From IMG/VR virus record IMGVR_UViG_3300033146_004128, positions 62,001 through 126,000 of that record: DNA of 64,000 nt; one strand, written 5' to 3'. Position numbers and translations under genes: made by a program. This document shows, one piece after another, positions 1 through 8,105 of this stretch. Position 1 is the first letter of the stretch, and each line of letters opens with the position of its first letter. The DNA comes from a virus. The notes beneath the pieces were generated by a model. The model did not search any database and was not told the DNA's origin. It was given only the letters and a program-made list of their open reading frames with translations.

Positions 1-146
1 TTAAACTCACCTCTTCTTTGTGCGAATTTCCTCTGTACATTGTGTACTGTTATACCATGCTCTGCCATGAACAATTCGAGGTCAATAAGCTCTATGCCTC
101 TCTGGTAAAACTCTCTTCTTATATCACTGTACGGTATGTTACTCAT
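1..146 (-). CDS. Partial CDS of unknown function running off the left edge
   Basis: The reading frame is open from an ATG at 144-146 to the window edge, giving 48 visible residues that begin MSNIPYSDIRREF. An in-frame ATG also lies at 159-161, but the AAAGGA at 153-158 is correctly spaced (6 nt) for the 144-146 start, so I prefer that one. The visible part is charged and probably helical; no family is recognised. It is transcribed leftward, opposite to the structural cluster. A TGATATAAT promoter (191-199, minus) with two inverted repeats around it lies directly upstream, so this gene looks separately regulated, as an early or regulatory phage gene would be. The C-terminus is not visible. Confidence 0.6.
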   Translation of the reverse strand, partial: MSNIPYSDIRREFYQRGIELIDLELFMAEHGITVHNVQRKFAQRRGEF

Positions 147-162
147 ATCATGTCCTTTCATA

Positions 163-220
163 AAATACCAGCCTAGGTATTTACAAAAGTATTATATCAT
201 AAAAATACCAGGCTAGGTAT
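163..220 (-). promoter_or_regulatory. Leftward promoter flanked by paired inverted-repeat operators
   Basis: On the minus strand an extended -10, TGATATAAT, occupies 191-199. Two near-identical partial palindromes flank it: AAATACC (163-169) with GGTATTT (176-182), and ATACC (205-209) with GGTAT (216-220). Their shared core is TACCAGSCTAGGTAT and their centres are 40 bp apart. The upstream copy covers the -35 area and the downstream copy the start of the transcript, a typical arrangement for a dimeric repressor or activator. No regulator gene is visible in the window. The binding role is inferred from the symmetry and position. Confidence 0.6.
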
Positions 221-401
221 CACGTCGTAGGTATATAAAAAAGTGCTCGTACACCCCTAGTCACAACACAATACTTAACCACAGTCCCATATAAGAGAAG
301 AGACCCAAGTAATAACATAGAGAACATAGAAGAGAGATAAGAGATATTAGTAACGGAGTAGATTCGTTCTTCGGACTGATGCTGAATGAAACGTTTGCTT
401 A

Positions 402-460
402 GTCTGTGTGCTTTGGGATGAGGTGGGGAGGAAGTCTGCCTCATCCAAAAACACATAGAC
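402..460. ncRNA. Long imperfect hairpin, candidate structured RNA
   Basis: Bases 402-423 pair with 439-460 at 20 of 22 positions (one G-U pair, two mismatches at 411/451 and 415/447), closing a 15-base loop at 424-438. This is by far the longest stem noticed in the window. The transcribed strand cannot be told from sequence, and no T-run follows on either strand, so a simple terminator is unlikely. It may be a regulatory RNA element, a processing site or a DNA-level signal such as an origin hairpin. Confidence 0.4.
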
Positions 461-806
461 GACTGCCCTCACGTGAGTGGGCGTTCACGTGCCACCAGGA
501 TGGTAGCATAGGCTTGCCGATGGATCAAATGAAACCTTTGTGGGCTCTCACCGTCCGTAGTGGTATTATAGCGTGATAGTTCTTAGTCTGCAATAGTTCT
601 ATTTTGGAATGTACGAGAGGAGGGGCTCAGCGTTAACCGAGCCCATATGAAGTAAAAATGTCAATCAGGTCATAGGGTACTAGTCGGACCTGATGTCTTA
701 AAAAAGGATGAAAAGTGATTAACATCACGTTTGCGAAGAGCTTTTTACTCTTGCATCAGCATTATATACGAGTAAACCTTAAAGTATTATGAGCGGTGTG
801 ATTTTT

Positions 807-954
807 GAGTATGCCTATCGTAGGGATAAAAATGGCATGTTGCCCCATAGTGGAATACACTAGTCGGAGCACATGCTTGTAAAAGGAGGTAGGATCTTTC
901 TTGCGATAGCAGTACAGCATATCTTTCTGGCTATCATGAGTATGCCTATCGTAG
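807..954. repeat. 17-bp direct repeat pair
   Basis: GAGTATGCCTATCGTAG occurs exactly at 807-823 and again at 938-954, 131 bases apart. Between them lies the second copy of ACTAGTCGGA (860-869) and a strong Shine-Dalgarno-like AAAGGAGG (883-890) that has no usable start codon at the right distance. The function is unknown. Confidence 0.6.
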
Positions 955-1029
955 TGAATGATACTATCAGTACGAAAGAGAATATAGCAATACTAGAGGA
1001 TAGTATCACTGTGTACATAGAGTCTTTTA

Positions 1030-1257
1030 TCATATCTTCTTCTTCCTTACGCCTTTGGTTCCCATTCTTGGAGCACGGTACGGTCTCTTAACAGACTTCA
1101 TGTAGCGAACGCTCTTTGCTTGAGGTTTTCTCTGGTACTCGGAGTAGCTCATCGCCTCCTTGTCCGCATCTATGTTGTTTTCTGGGGATACCTCTTCAGG
1201 TGTCCTTCCTGATAGTTTCTTGCCAGCAACATTTTTCTTCTTGCTACACTTTTTCAT
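1030..1257 (-). CDS. Small basic protein of unknown function
   Basis: This 75-residue protein is very rich in lysine and arginine (for example MKKCSKKKN at the start and KGVRKKKI at the end), with an acidic patch in the middle. An AAAGGA sits 5 nt before the ATG, and an extended -10, TGTTATAAT (1285-1293, minus), lies just upstream, so it is probably a real and separately expressed gene. It is divergent from the nuclease-like gene that starts at 1363. The basic composition suggests nucleic-acid binding, but no domain is recognised and that role is inference only. An overlapping plus-strand frame (873-1091) was rejected in its favour. Confidence 0.6.
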   Translation of the reverse strand: MKKCSKKKNVAGKKLSGRTPEEVSPENNIDADKEAMSYSEYQRKPQAKSVRYMKSVKRPYRAPRMGTKGVRKKKI

Positions 1258-1284
1258 CTCTATCCTTTTGTATAATATTTACGT

Positions 1285-1293
1285 ATTATAACA
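1285..1293 (-). promoter_or_regulatory. Extended -10 promoter for the small basic protein
   Basis: The minus strand reads TGTTATAAT here, 28 nt before the start codon at 1257, with an AAAGGA between them. No good -35 hexamer is present at 16-18 bp, in keeping with the other extended -10 sites in this window. Confidence 0.55.
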
Positions 1294-1323
1294 AAGAAGA
1301 ATCTAAAAAGCTACAGTTTCATA

Positions 1324-1332
1324 TGGTATACT
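1324..1332 (+). promoter_or_regulatory. Extended -10 promoter for the nuclease-like gene
   Basis: TGGTATACT is an extended -10 match 31 nt before the ATG at 1363, with the ribosome-binding site GAGGAG at 1352-1357. It is divergent from the minus-strand promoter at 1285-1293. Confidence 0.5.
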
Positions 1333-1362
1333 TCTTGGAAGCGTATATATAGAGGAGTGGAA

Positions 1363-2466
1363 ATGAATAAAGATCCAAGAACGTTGAAAGATCTAGTAGA
1401 CAATGCAAATGAGGGCTACTCAATGTCTGTGTTTGGTGAGACAAAGTTCTCTGAAGATGACATCTATAGAGTAAAAGCTGGTGGGTTCAAAAAGACGAAA
1501 GAGAATGTGTATAAGTGGTGGGCGAACGGAAGTTGGATTCTTGCCAGCAAGGCAATGAAAAGAATATCTGAACTGTTCATTATAGATGGCGCTGGGTTTA
1601 AAGCTGTAACAGGCGAGACTCTCACGGCTGAGATAGCGAGACGGAGTAGGATACCGCAACCTTCTGCAGTAGCATCGGCTAGATACAATAGTACAAAGTG
1701 GACCAAGGGTGTAGCAGCAGAGTTTCGTAACGAAGTCAAAGTGTACAAGCAAGTGAGCAAGAAGAATCATGCACAGGTATTGTACGAGAAGTTATCTAAT
1801 ATGATAGAGGATACATACCAAGCACCTATGATAGTGCCTGAGTTCACAACTGGTACAATCTCATCAATATGTGATCTCATAGCAGTCAATGATAAAGACA
1901 TAGAAGCATTTGAGATAAAGAGTAAGGCAGACACACTTAAGAGACTAAGGAAGCAAGTGTCTGACTATAAGATATATGCAGATAAAGTGTGGGTTGTAAT
2001 AGACAAGAAACTTACAGACAAACTCTATGACTGGATGGAAGACAACCCTGACATATCTCCTGGAGTTGGTATAATCATATATGATGGAGATCACATGAAT
2101 GTGGTCAGAGAGGCAGAGAAGAATATTGTCCAGACAAACTATCTTGACATGCTGTGGTCGATAGAGAAGGAAAAGATACTGTATGGGCTTGGTCTATCTA
2201 CATCTGCAACTACAGTAGAAGGCACAAGGGACCAAAGAATATCATCAGTATGCCTCAATGCAGATCACAGAATATCTTCAATATCTAAAACAGTATTATT
2301 GTCAAGGCTCCGTAATTTTGCAAGAGGGAGGCATCCATCTTCACCAAAATACTCTGTAAACGATTGTGCCGGAACTATCTCGCTCACCCTGCTTCAGGTT
2401 GTAGTATATGGAGAACCAGTATTAGATGGAGAGATGAAATCAAGTGGTGGCTGCTCTATACAATAA
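1363..2466 (+). CDS. PD-(D/E)XK-like nuclease-fold protein (sce7726-like)
   Basis: I start the gene at the ATG at 1363, which has GAGGAG at 1352-1357; a GTG at 1357 overlaps that site. The product is 367 residues. Its centre has the pattern of restriction-endonuclease-fold proteins of the sce7726/MmcB kind: D171 at the start of a strand (CDLIAV), E184-I-K186 in EAFEIKSKAD, then the RLRKQVSDY segment with Q198 and a following hydrophobic strand (KVWVVID). These match the expected acidic, E-x-K and downstream Q positions. The N-terminal 150 residues are basic and helical, and the C-terminal third is unassigned. DNA cleavage or repair is inferred from the fold signature. It has its own promoter and opens the rightward cluster. 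Confidence 0.6.
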   Translation: MNKDPRTLKDLVDNANEGYSMSVFGETKFSEDDIYRVKAGGFKKTKENVYKWWANGSWILASKAMKRISELFIIDGAGFKAVTGETLTAEIARRSRIPQPSAVASARYNSTKWTKGVAAEFRNEVKVYKQVSKKNHAQVLYEKLSNMIEDTYQAPMIVPEFTTGTISSICDLIAVNDKDIEAFEIKSKADTLKRLRKQVSDYKIYADKVWVVIDKKLTDKLYDWMEDNPDISPGVGIIIYDGDHMNVVREAEKNIVQTNYLDMLWSIEKEKILYGLGLSTSATTVEGTRDQRISSVCLNADHRISSISKTVLLSRLRNFARGRHPSSPKYSVNDCAGTISLTLLQVVVYGEPVLDGEMKSSGGCSIQ

Positions 2467-2468
2467 AA

Positions 2469-2505
2469 AAGTAGGGTTAGATTTATCTACTTATTTTGTT
2501 ATAAT
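2469..2505 (+). promoter_or_regulatory. Hairpin plus extended -10 promoter before the head genes
   Basis: AAGTAG (2469-2474) and CTACTT (2487-2492) form a 6-bp inverted repeat with a 12-nt loop just after the stop codon of the previous gene. TGTTATAAT (2497-2505) follows. The hairpin is followed by ATTTTGTT, so it could act as a weak terminator for the upstream gene while the TATAAT starts the next transcript. Confidence 0.55.
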
Positions 2506-2514
2506 AGCAGAACA

Positions 2515-2530
2515 TGTATTGGCCAATACA
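2515..2530. promoter_or_regulatory. Perfect 16-bp palindrome at the predicted transcription start
   Basis: TGTATTGGCCAATACA is a perfect dyad placed about 10 bp downstream of the TATAAT at 2500-2505, so it overlaps or directly follows the predicted transcription start. Such placement is typical of a repressor operator; alternatively it forms a hairpin at the 5' end of the mRNA. No matching site was noticed elsewhere in the window. Confidence 0.55.
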
Positions 2531-2555
2531 TCTATAAAACAACTGAAGGAATGAC

Positions 2556-3632
2556 ATGAAGATCACAAAACATGTTGACTTTGACAGTCTCCTATCTAAA
2601 ACAGCATCAAGAGAAGATATAATTGAAGCCCTAAAGATAGATGATGAACTTAAAGATCAGCAGAATGATAAGACAGCAGAGACTAAATCGGAAAAAGCTA
2701 TGGCAGACACAGCTCAAGTGGGTGCACTCGGAGCAGGTGCAGTAGCATACGCAGGACATGCAAGAGCTAAGAAGCAGCTGGGCAAGCTTGGTAAGAAGCT
2801 CAAGAAAGCCAAAGATGCAGAAGCATATGCATCAAGACCTTTGGGACAAAAAGTGAAAGATTACTTTTCCGACATGATAAAAGGTCCTAAGAAGAAGAAG
2901 CCTCTAAGTGAGAAGATCATGAAGAAGATGAACAAGGTTAACGCTAGAGGCAAAAAAGGTGCGCTTGTTGCTATGGGAGCAGCCGGTACTACAGCAGCCA
3001 TTGGTGCATACAGATCATACAAAGGCAACAAGGACAGCCAGGGAAAGCTTGACAAGACTGCGGCCTCAGAAGAAGTTCGTGGTCAGATTGCCAATGATGT
3101 AGAGAGAGATAGTACACCTGAGGGTGGTGCCAAGTATAGAGGTACTCAGGGTGCAATCGTTGGTGGACTTGCAGGGTTTATGCATGGTGTGTCAAAGAAG
3201 AGCCCAATCAAAGGCAAGAAAGCAAAAATTGTAAGAGGGCTATGGCACGGAACATCTGGAGCAGTATGGGCAGGCGGTGCCGCTGGTGCAACTACCTATG
3301 CTAAAAAGAAGCTAATGCCTGACAGCGCAGAAGACAAGCAGAAAGAGTTTGAAAGCAGATTGGAGAAGAGAGCATCTGTTCCTATCGCTGTAAAAACAAC
3401 ACAAAAAGGGAAAGGTCTCGTAGCTGCCATATCAGGGCTATTCAAGAAGAAAACTAAGCCAACACTTAACCAAGGAAGAATAGCCAAAAGCCCTCAACAG
3501 AGAAAGCTTGAAGCTCAAGCAGCAAGCAAGAAGAGGAGCGTAAAGAAGATCAATTACGGTGAAGCTTACAGTATGGACAACAACTATAAAGACTTACAGA
3601 AGATGAGAGGAATACAAAGCAGATGGTCGTAG
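2556..3632 (+). CDS. Basic Gly/Ala-rich probable virion protein
   Basis: The ATG has GAAGGA 5 nt upstream. The 358-residue product alternates lysine-rich segments with short glycine/alanine-rich hydrophobic segments (about residues 53-67, 135-151, 199-211 and 228-247) that could be membrane-active helices. Short motifs of the form K-x-A-S occur at residues 15-18 (KTAS), 167-171 (KTAAS) and 271-274 (KRAS), a pattern also found in the 3928 and 4894 products. No family is recognised. Position at the start of the head cluster and similarity in style to the 3928 product suggest an internal or ejected virion protein; this is inference. Confidence 0.65.
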   Translation: MKITKHVDFDSLLSKTASREDIIEALKIDDELKDQQNDKTAETKSEKAMADTAQVGALGAGAVAYAGHARAKKQLGKLGKKLKKAKDAEAYASRPLGQKVKDYFSDMIKGPKKKKPLSEKIMKKMNKVNARGKKGALVAMGAAGTTAAIGAYRSYKGNKDSQGKLDKTAASEEVRGQIANDVERDSTPEGGAKYRGTQGAIVGGLAGFMHGVSKKSPIKGKKAKIVRGLWHGTSGAVWAGGAAGATTYAKKKLMPDSAEDKQKEFESRLEKRASVPIAVKTTQKGKGLVAAISGLFKKKTKPTLNQGRIAKSPQQRKLEAQAASKKRSVKKINYGEAYSMDNNYKDLQKMRGIQSRWS

Positions 3633-3928
3633 AAAAACAAGCCTCAACAGCAACAGGCAGAAGAGTTGCAGAACTTATGGGCATGGGGCAAGCGTCTCGT
3701 GCCACTAAGGTATTACGAAAGAGTATGGGAACAAAGCATGTCAGCACAGGTGATGTCCTTCGCACTAAGTCTATTCGAAAAGTGAAGAAAGAAGAGATAC
3801 CAGGAATAGGAACACTCAAGACAGTAAAGAGAAATACTCCAAAGGAAGACAAGTCAGTAATAAGACTAAGGTCAGCACGATCAAAGAATAAGCCATTATT
3901 CATACAAGATAAAGTAAGGGGCAAATAA
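3623..3928 (+). CDS. Small basic protein of unknown function in the head cluster
   Basis: This 101-residue frame starts inside the last codons of the previous gene (10-nt overlap) and ends at the start codon of the next, so it fills the gap exactly. A purine-rich AGAGGAA lies about 12 nt before the start, which is only a fair ribosome-binding site. The protein is basic with serine, threonine and lysine throughout and has no recognisable domain. Translational coupling to its neighbours is likely from the overlaps. Confidence 0.55.
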   Translation: MVVEKQASTATGRRVAELMGMGQASRATKVLRKSMGTKHVSTGDVLRTKSIRKVKKEEIPGIGTLKTVKRNTPKEDKSVIRLRSARSKNKPLFIQDKVRGK

Positions 3929-4893
3929 TGAAATACTCGGTAAGAAATACCAAGGCATTAGAGAAGAGAGCAGGCACAGTAGTAAATATCCATAATGGAG
4001 ACAGCAACAAAGATGATACTCCAAAGGGAGAGAACGCAGTAACTAAGGGACTAAGAGCAGGTGCCGGTGCTGGTGCTGCTGCCACTGTTGCGAGAGGTGT
4101 CATAGAAGATCATGAGGGTGACACAGTCCTTGGTCATGCTAAGAAGCTAAAGCAACACAAGGCTGATGCCAAGAAGAATGCAGAGAAGGCAAGTGCTGCC
4201 AAAGAGAAAGCTCACTCATTAAAAGACAAGTGGTTTGCATGGGGAGAGAAGTCTAAAGCTCAGAAGAACTACAGGTTCTACAAGAGTAGAGAGAAGAACT
4301 ATGCAAATACAGCAAAGAAACTCTCTAAGAAGCTATCTTCTTCAGCACGAGCTAAACTTGCATTGCCGGCATCAGTAGGTTCTGCATTGGCAGGAGCATC
4401 ATACTTCACATCGAACAAAGATGAGAGAGATGAGGCACGTAAAGCTAAAGAGCAGAAGTCACTAAAAAAGACAGCAGCAGAGAAGAAGAAAGACCAGACA
4501 GCCAATAAGGTTGGAGCAGCACTTGCAGGAACTGTTGCCGGTGGTGGAGTTCTTGGTGGATACTCTGCATACAAAGGTGCACAGGATAAAGAAGATGGCA
4601 AGAACAATGTAGGTAAGCACGCTGCAGGTCACGCTGCATTAGGTGGAGCTGTTACATACAAAGCTGTAAGCAGTATGGAAAAAGCTCATAACGCAGCAGT
4701 AGATGCACATAACAAGAAGCTAAGGAATACATTCAAGCAGGTTGGTAAACTGAAGATAGGGAAAGGTAAGGTTGCTGCCGTAGGAGCAGGAATTACTGGA
4801 GCACTCGGAGCAGGAAGATATGCTGCAGGAAGATTATTCACAGATACTCAAGCGAAAGACAAGACAAAGTCTGTAGCGAAAAAGGAAAAATAG
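3928..4893 (+). CDS. Basic Gly/Ala-rich probable virion protein
   Basis: The 321-residue product has the same design as the 2556 product: lysine-rich helical stretches separated by glycine/alanine-rich hydrophobic segments at about residues 42-57, 143-158, 194-213, 230-245 and 280-298. EKRAG (12-16) and KKTAA (180-184) echo the K-x-A motif of the neighbouring proteins. The stop codon directly abuts the next ATG. I do not recognise a family. The repeated amphipathic pattern suggests a protein that contacts membrane or DNA during ejection, but this is inference only. Confidence 0.65.
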   Translation: MKYSVRNTKALEKRAGTVVNIHNGDSNKDDTPKGENAVTKGLRAGAGAGAAATVARGVIEDHEGDTVLGHAKKLKQHKADAKKNAEKASAAKEKAHSLKDKWFAWGEKSKAQKNYRFYKSREKNYANTAKKLSKKLSSSARAKLALPASVGSALAGASYFTSNKDERDEARKAKEQKSLKKTAAEKKKDQTANKVGAALAGTVAGGGVLGGYSAYKGAQDKEDGKNNVGKHAAGHAALGGAVTYKAVSSMEKAHNAAVDAHNKKLRNTFKQVGKLKIGKGKVAAVGAGITGALGAGRYAAGRLFTDTQAKDKTKSVAKKEK

Positions 4894-7302
4894 ATGAAAA
4901 GTCAAGTAACATCGAAGTTAACACAGCTCATCAATGATGAGGCAATGAAACAACTGGCAGACAACTATCATGAGTTGTTGCCTAAGCTCATAAAGATAGA
5001 TATAGATCACATCGAAGAAGATATGTCGTATGCTGTAGGTGCTGCCTATTTCATGATTGACAAGAGAATTATCTTTACTCCTATTATATACAGAGACGGA
5101 GCTGTTGACTCTATCTCTTATATAGGTGACACAGAGAACGAGACTCTATATGGTCTCACAAAGAGAATGTATAAGAGACTCATCAGTTCATCTAAGACAG
5201 AGTTTGGTAAAGCATTGTCAGAGAAAGAGCAAGAGAGACTTCTTATTGATAAAGGTATCATTGGAAGACTGTTCGCTACACCTCAGACAATATCTCCAAA
5301 GGTTGCCAGTGATGAGAACTACGAAGATAACATCATCATCGATATGCTAGACAGCCCTATCTTTGCAAAGTCTTTCGAGAAGTTGGCATCAATGCCTGCA
5401 TACAGAGAAGTACTTAACAAGGTGTATGGAGACAGAGTGTTTGAGAAGCTGGCGTCAGTCAACACCCTCCATAAGCTTGCATCTATAGATAGAGATGAAG
5501 ATGGATCAATGACATTCAACAGTATCTCTGATCTAAACTCTCTTCCTAAGAACAAGCGTGGTGAAGCAGCAATGGCTATTGCGAAAGAAGGCTTCTACAA
5601 GGTAGCATCAGCAGAGCCTACAAAGTCAGTTGCATTGAGGATCCCTACCATGGGAGAGCTTTTGATGAAGGCAAAGTCTAAGCTAGAGGTTCTTACAGAG
5701 CCAGGTATCTATAATGCTATTACGAAAGACCTTCGTCTTGTTCCTGCTATAGTTGCAAGACATGGGTCAGGGAATAAGAACTATATCTACTACCATGACA
5801 GTACAGCACTGGTTCAGAATGGTAGTCAAGAGCCAAGAAGCAAGAGGGGTGCATACAATTCACCTGAGAACCTTACTGGGTATCTAGGTATGGAGGCAGG
5901 TGCATTCAATGATGATCCTAGAAGTCATATCATATCTGTGTTTGGAGAAGAGAGAAAGCCTGTCAATGCAGACAAGTTGGTTATAACAGCATCGAAAGAT
6001 GACATCATTGTATACTCTATCAACAGTGTTACGAGAGTTGGAAAAGAGATTGTCGTAGATGTATGGTCTGATCCATCATCTGAGTCAATAGTGATAGGTG
6101 AAGCATACGGATACACCAAGAAGGAAAATACTACATACATACATCCTAACCATGTTCTGTTCCTAGGCAGGAAGTCAGGTCTCTCTCATGTAGGAGAGAG
6201 GAATAAAGCACACCCTCTGTCAGAGCTTATGACTACTGATGATATAGACAGTGCCTTTGTGAAGACAGCATCGTTTGATGTTACTTACTCTGCAGGTAGA
6301 TATTTCTATGGTAATGAGAGGCTAAGTAAGCCTGAATTAATCAATGAGTTAAGAGAAACTGGGTATGATAACGAAAGTATAAGCACGATTGTTAAAACAG
6401 CTCAGGACGCAGGCGGTATGCCTGTTGACTTCAACGAGATTTCTCTCACACTGAAGGCTATCCTGTCTGAGATAACTGAATCCAAAATACTCATGACTGA
6501 CTTACGTTCAGCTATGATGGCAGCACAAGGAATTGGAAATGGCGAGACTACAGAACAACCGCAACCGCAGGGGCAACCAGCGCAAACACCACAAGGCAAT
6601 CAGGGGCAACCAGAGCAAGCCACAGGGCAAGAAGGGCAGCCTGCAGGGGCTGATGGACAATCTGACCCAGCAGTTCAGTCTATTATGGAGTTGGCTGCTT
6701 CAGTGGGAGCAGACGGACAAGCGGTACTCCAAGCCGGTCAACAACAAGGTATGGAACCAGCACAAATAGCTCAACAGCTTCAGCAGGAGATATCACAAAT
6801 GCAGGGTGGCGGTGAACAACCACAGCCACAGCAAGGCGCAGGGCAAGGTTCTCCTATGGAGCAAGACATGGCTGCTCAAGGTCAGCAGATGGCAGGACAA
6901 GATCCTAGTCAGATGCAAGGACAAGCACAAAGTCCTCAGGTAGCAGGACAAGATGGTTCAGAGAGAACAACAGAAGAGCTACAACAGCAAGGGTATAACC
7001 CTAACATGACACCGGAGATGTTGGATCAGTTACAGCAGATAGCAGACAAGGATGTTCTTAATGCATCTATCATCTCTTATCTTGTTGACACTCCGGACGC
7101 AAAAGCAGTTACAAGTCAGTATATAGATGATATCACACGAGGTGTTAATGGTCTAGCTAGAACACTTCTTCTAGTAGAGATACAGAGAACATCATTTAAT
7201 GACCAGATTGGAGACAAGCAGTTGAACACATTCTTATCAAGAGGTAAGACACTCCTTAACCGTATGACAGACTTCGTTATAGATGTATCCGTTATAGACT
7301 AA
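4894..7302 (+). CDS. Large Gln-rich probable head protein
   Basis: The 802-residue product starts immediately after the previous stop. The first 250 residues contain repeated short motifs: KVAS (136-139), EKLAS (162-166 and 184-188), HKLAS (193-197) and KVAS (236-239), with KTAS and KTAQ further on. A glutamine-, glycine- and proline-rich low-complexity region spans about residues 550-700. A helical C-terminal domain of about 100 residues follows. The gene sits two places upstream of the portal, where scaffold, head-maturation or minor head proteins are common, but no family is recognised and no protease catalytic signature was seen. Confidence 0.7.
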   Translation: MKSQVTSKLTQLINDEAMKQLADNYHELLPKLIKIDIDHIEEDMSYAVGAAYFMIDKRIIFTPIIYRDGAVDSISYIGDTENETLYGLTKRMYKRLISSSKTEFGKALSEKEQERLLIDKGIIGRLFATPQTISPKVASDENYEDNIIIDMLDSPIFAKSFEKLASMPAYREVLNKVYGDRVFEKLASVNTLHKLASIDRDEDGSMTFNSISDLNSLPKNKRGEAAMAIAKEGFYKVASAEPTKSVALRIPTMGELLMKAKSKLEVLTEPGIYNAITKDLRLVPAIVARHGSGNKNYIYYHDSTALVQNGSQEPRSKRGAYNSPENLTGYLGMEAGAFNDDPRSHIISVFGEERKPVNADKLVITASKDDIIVYSINSVTRVGKEIVVDVWSDPSSESIVIGEAYGYTKKENTTYIHPNHVLFLGRKSGLSHVGERNKAHPLSELMTTDDIDSAFVKTASFDVTYSAGRYFYGNERLSKPELINELRETGYDNESISTIVKTAQDAGGMPVDFNEISLTLKAILSEITESKILMTDLRSAMMAAQGIGNGETTEQPQPQGQPAQTPQGNQGQPEQATGQEGQPAGADGQSDPAVQSIMELAASVGADGQAVLQAGQQQGMEPAQIAQQLQQEISQMQGGGEQPQPQQGAGQGSPMEQDMAAQGQQMAGQDPSQMQGQAQSPQVAGQDGSERTTEELQQQGYNPNMTPEMLDQLQQIADKDVLNASIISYLVDTPDAKAVTSQYIDDITRGVNGLARTLLLVEIQRTSFNDQIGDKQLNTFLSRGKTLLNRMTDFVIDVSVID

Positions 7303-7310
7303 GGGTACTC

Positions 7311-8081
7311 ATGCGGAATCTTTCCATATTTGATGAGGACTTCAACCTCATCCGTGAGCCGGAAGAAGATAATACCTTCGACCTGGCTCTAGAAATCAGC
7401 AACAGACTAAAGGGCAAAACAAAGAAGCTATCTCACGACGCAACAGAATTGCTTGAGGCAGAGCAGGGTAGAATAAGAGGCTCATTCATAAAGCTTATGC
7501 TTTTTGCTGATGCACAAATAGAAACCATAGCAGCATGTATGGATATGAAAGAAGAACTTGTAGTAGCCTATAAAGAGATTTTCTTTGATACTTCACTTAT
7601 TCGTGGACAGCTTGGTAAGACAGAGATGTATGAAGACATGCTATACAAGTATGACGATGGTACACAACAGTTCAATTTCGCTACAATGCTAAGAGACGCT
7701 CACTTAGGTGGTCCGGACATCGTAATGGCACAGTTTAATATAGAGCTAGATGCATACGGTGTAGCATCCTATAAAGATAGAGAGCAGAAGTATATGATGT
7801 GGCAACTCAAGGATACAGACAGAGGAAGTAGGGACTACATCACTCTCAATGATCAAATGAGGGCAAGAAAAGCTGTCTTGACCACAATCAAAGAGGCTGC
7901 TGCAACAAACGGACATCACAAGATGTCAGACCTTGCATCTCTTGTCAGAATCATAGAGACAATGAGTGAAGAGAGTATGGGTGTTGGAGAGATTGAAGTA
8001 AGATCATACGACATAGAGACAGACACAGTCATGGAAGCAGATTTATTGCCAGCACCTACAGAAGGAAGTACAGATGAATAG
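7311..8081 (+). CDS. Protein of unknown function directly upstream of the portal
   Basis: The start has AAGGGT upstream. The 256-residue product is acidic and mostly helical, beginning MRNLSIFDEDFNL. A segment near residue 65-95 (IKLMLFADAQIETIAACMDM) has a spacing reminiscent of a helix-turn-helix, and small terminase subunits often sit near portal genes. That resemblance is weak and no terminase large subunit is visible in the window, so I leave it unassigned. It is likely co-translated with the portal gene, 24 nt downstream. Confidence 0.65.
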   Translation: MRNLSIFDEDFNLIREPEEDNTFDLALEISNRLKGKTKKLSHDATELLEAEQGRIRGSFIKLMLFADAQIETIAACMDMKEELVVAYKEIFFDTSLIRGQLGKTEMYEDMLYKYDDGTQQFNFATMLRDAHLGGPDIVMAQFNIELDAYGVASYKDREQKYMMWQLKDTDRGSRDYITLNDQMRARKAVLTTIKEAAATNGHHKMSDLASLVRIIETMSEESMGVGEIEVRSYDIETDTVMEADLLPAPTEGSTDE

Positions 8082-8105
8082 TAAAAAAACAACAGGAGAT
8101 ATGTA

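Larger units (their letters stand above)
221..1029. other. Long apparently non-coding region rich in stem-loops and repeats
   Basis: No convincing gene is visible across roughly 800 bases; the open frames there lack ribosome-binding sites and have unprotein-like composition. The region carries several inverted repeats: a long hairpin at 402-460, CACGTGA/TCACGTG at 470-476 and 485-491, GGGCTC/GAGCCC at 623-628 and 639-644, and ATCAGGTC/GACCTGAT at 664-671 and 687-694. It also has a 17-base exact direct repeat, GAGTATGCCTATCGTAG, at 807-823 and 938-954, and the 10-mer ACTAGTCGGA at 679-688 and 860-869. It could hold a structured RNA, a leader or an origin. No tRNA T-loop signature was seen. Confidence 0.5.

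Noticed and set aside
220-456. Minus-strand open frame of 78 residues
   Set aside because: It covers the long hairpin at 402-460, has no ribosome-binding site and unprotein-like composition.
873-1091. Plus-strand open frame of 72 residues with AAAGGAGG nearby
   Set aside because: The Shine-Dalgarno-like run (883-890) lies inside the frame, after its ATG, so it cannot serve it. The frame also overlaps the well-supported minus-strand gene 1030-1257.
4894-7302. Head maturation protease or tape-measure protein
   Set aside because: No catalytic triad pattern was seen and it is not a long coiled coil; the Gln-rich part is low complexity.
7311-8081. Small terminase subunit
   Set aside because: Only a weak helix-turn-helix resemblance and gene position support it, and no large subunit is visible.
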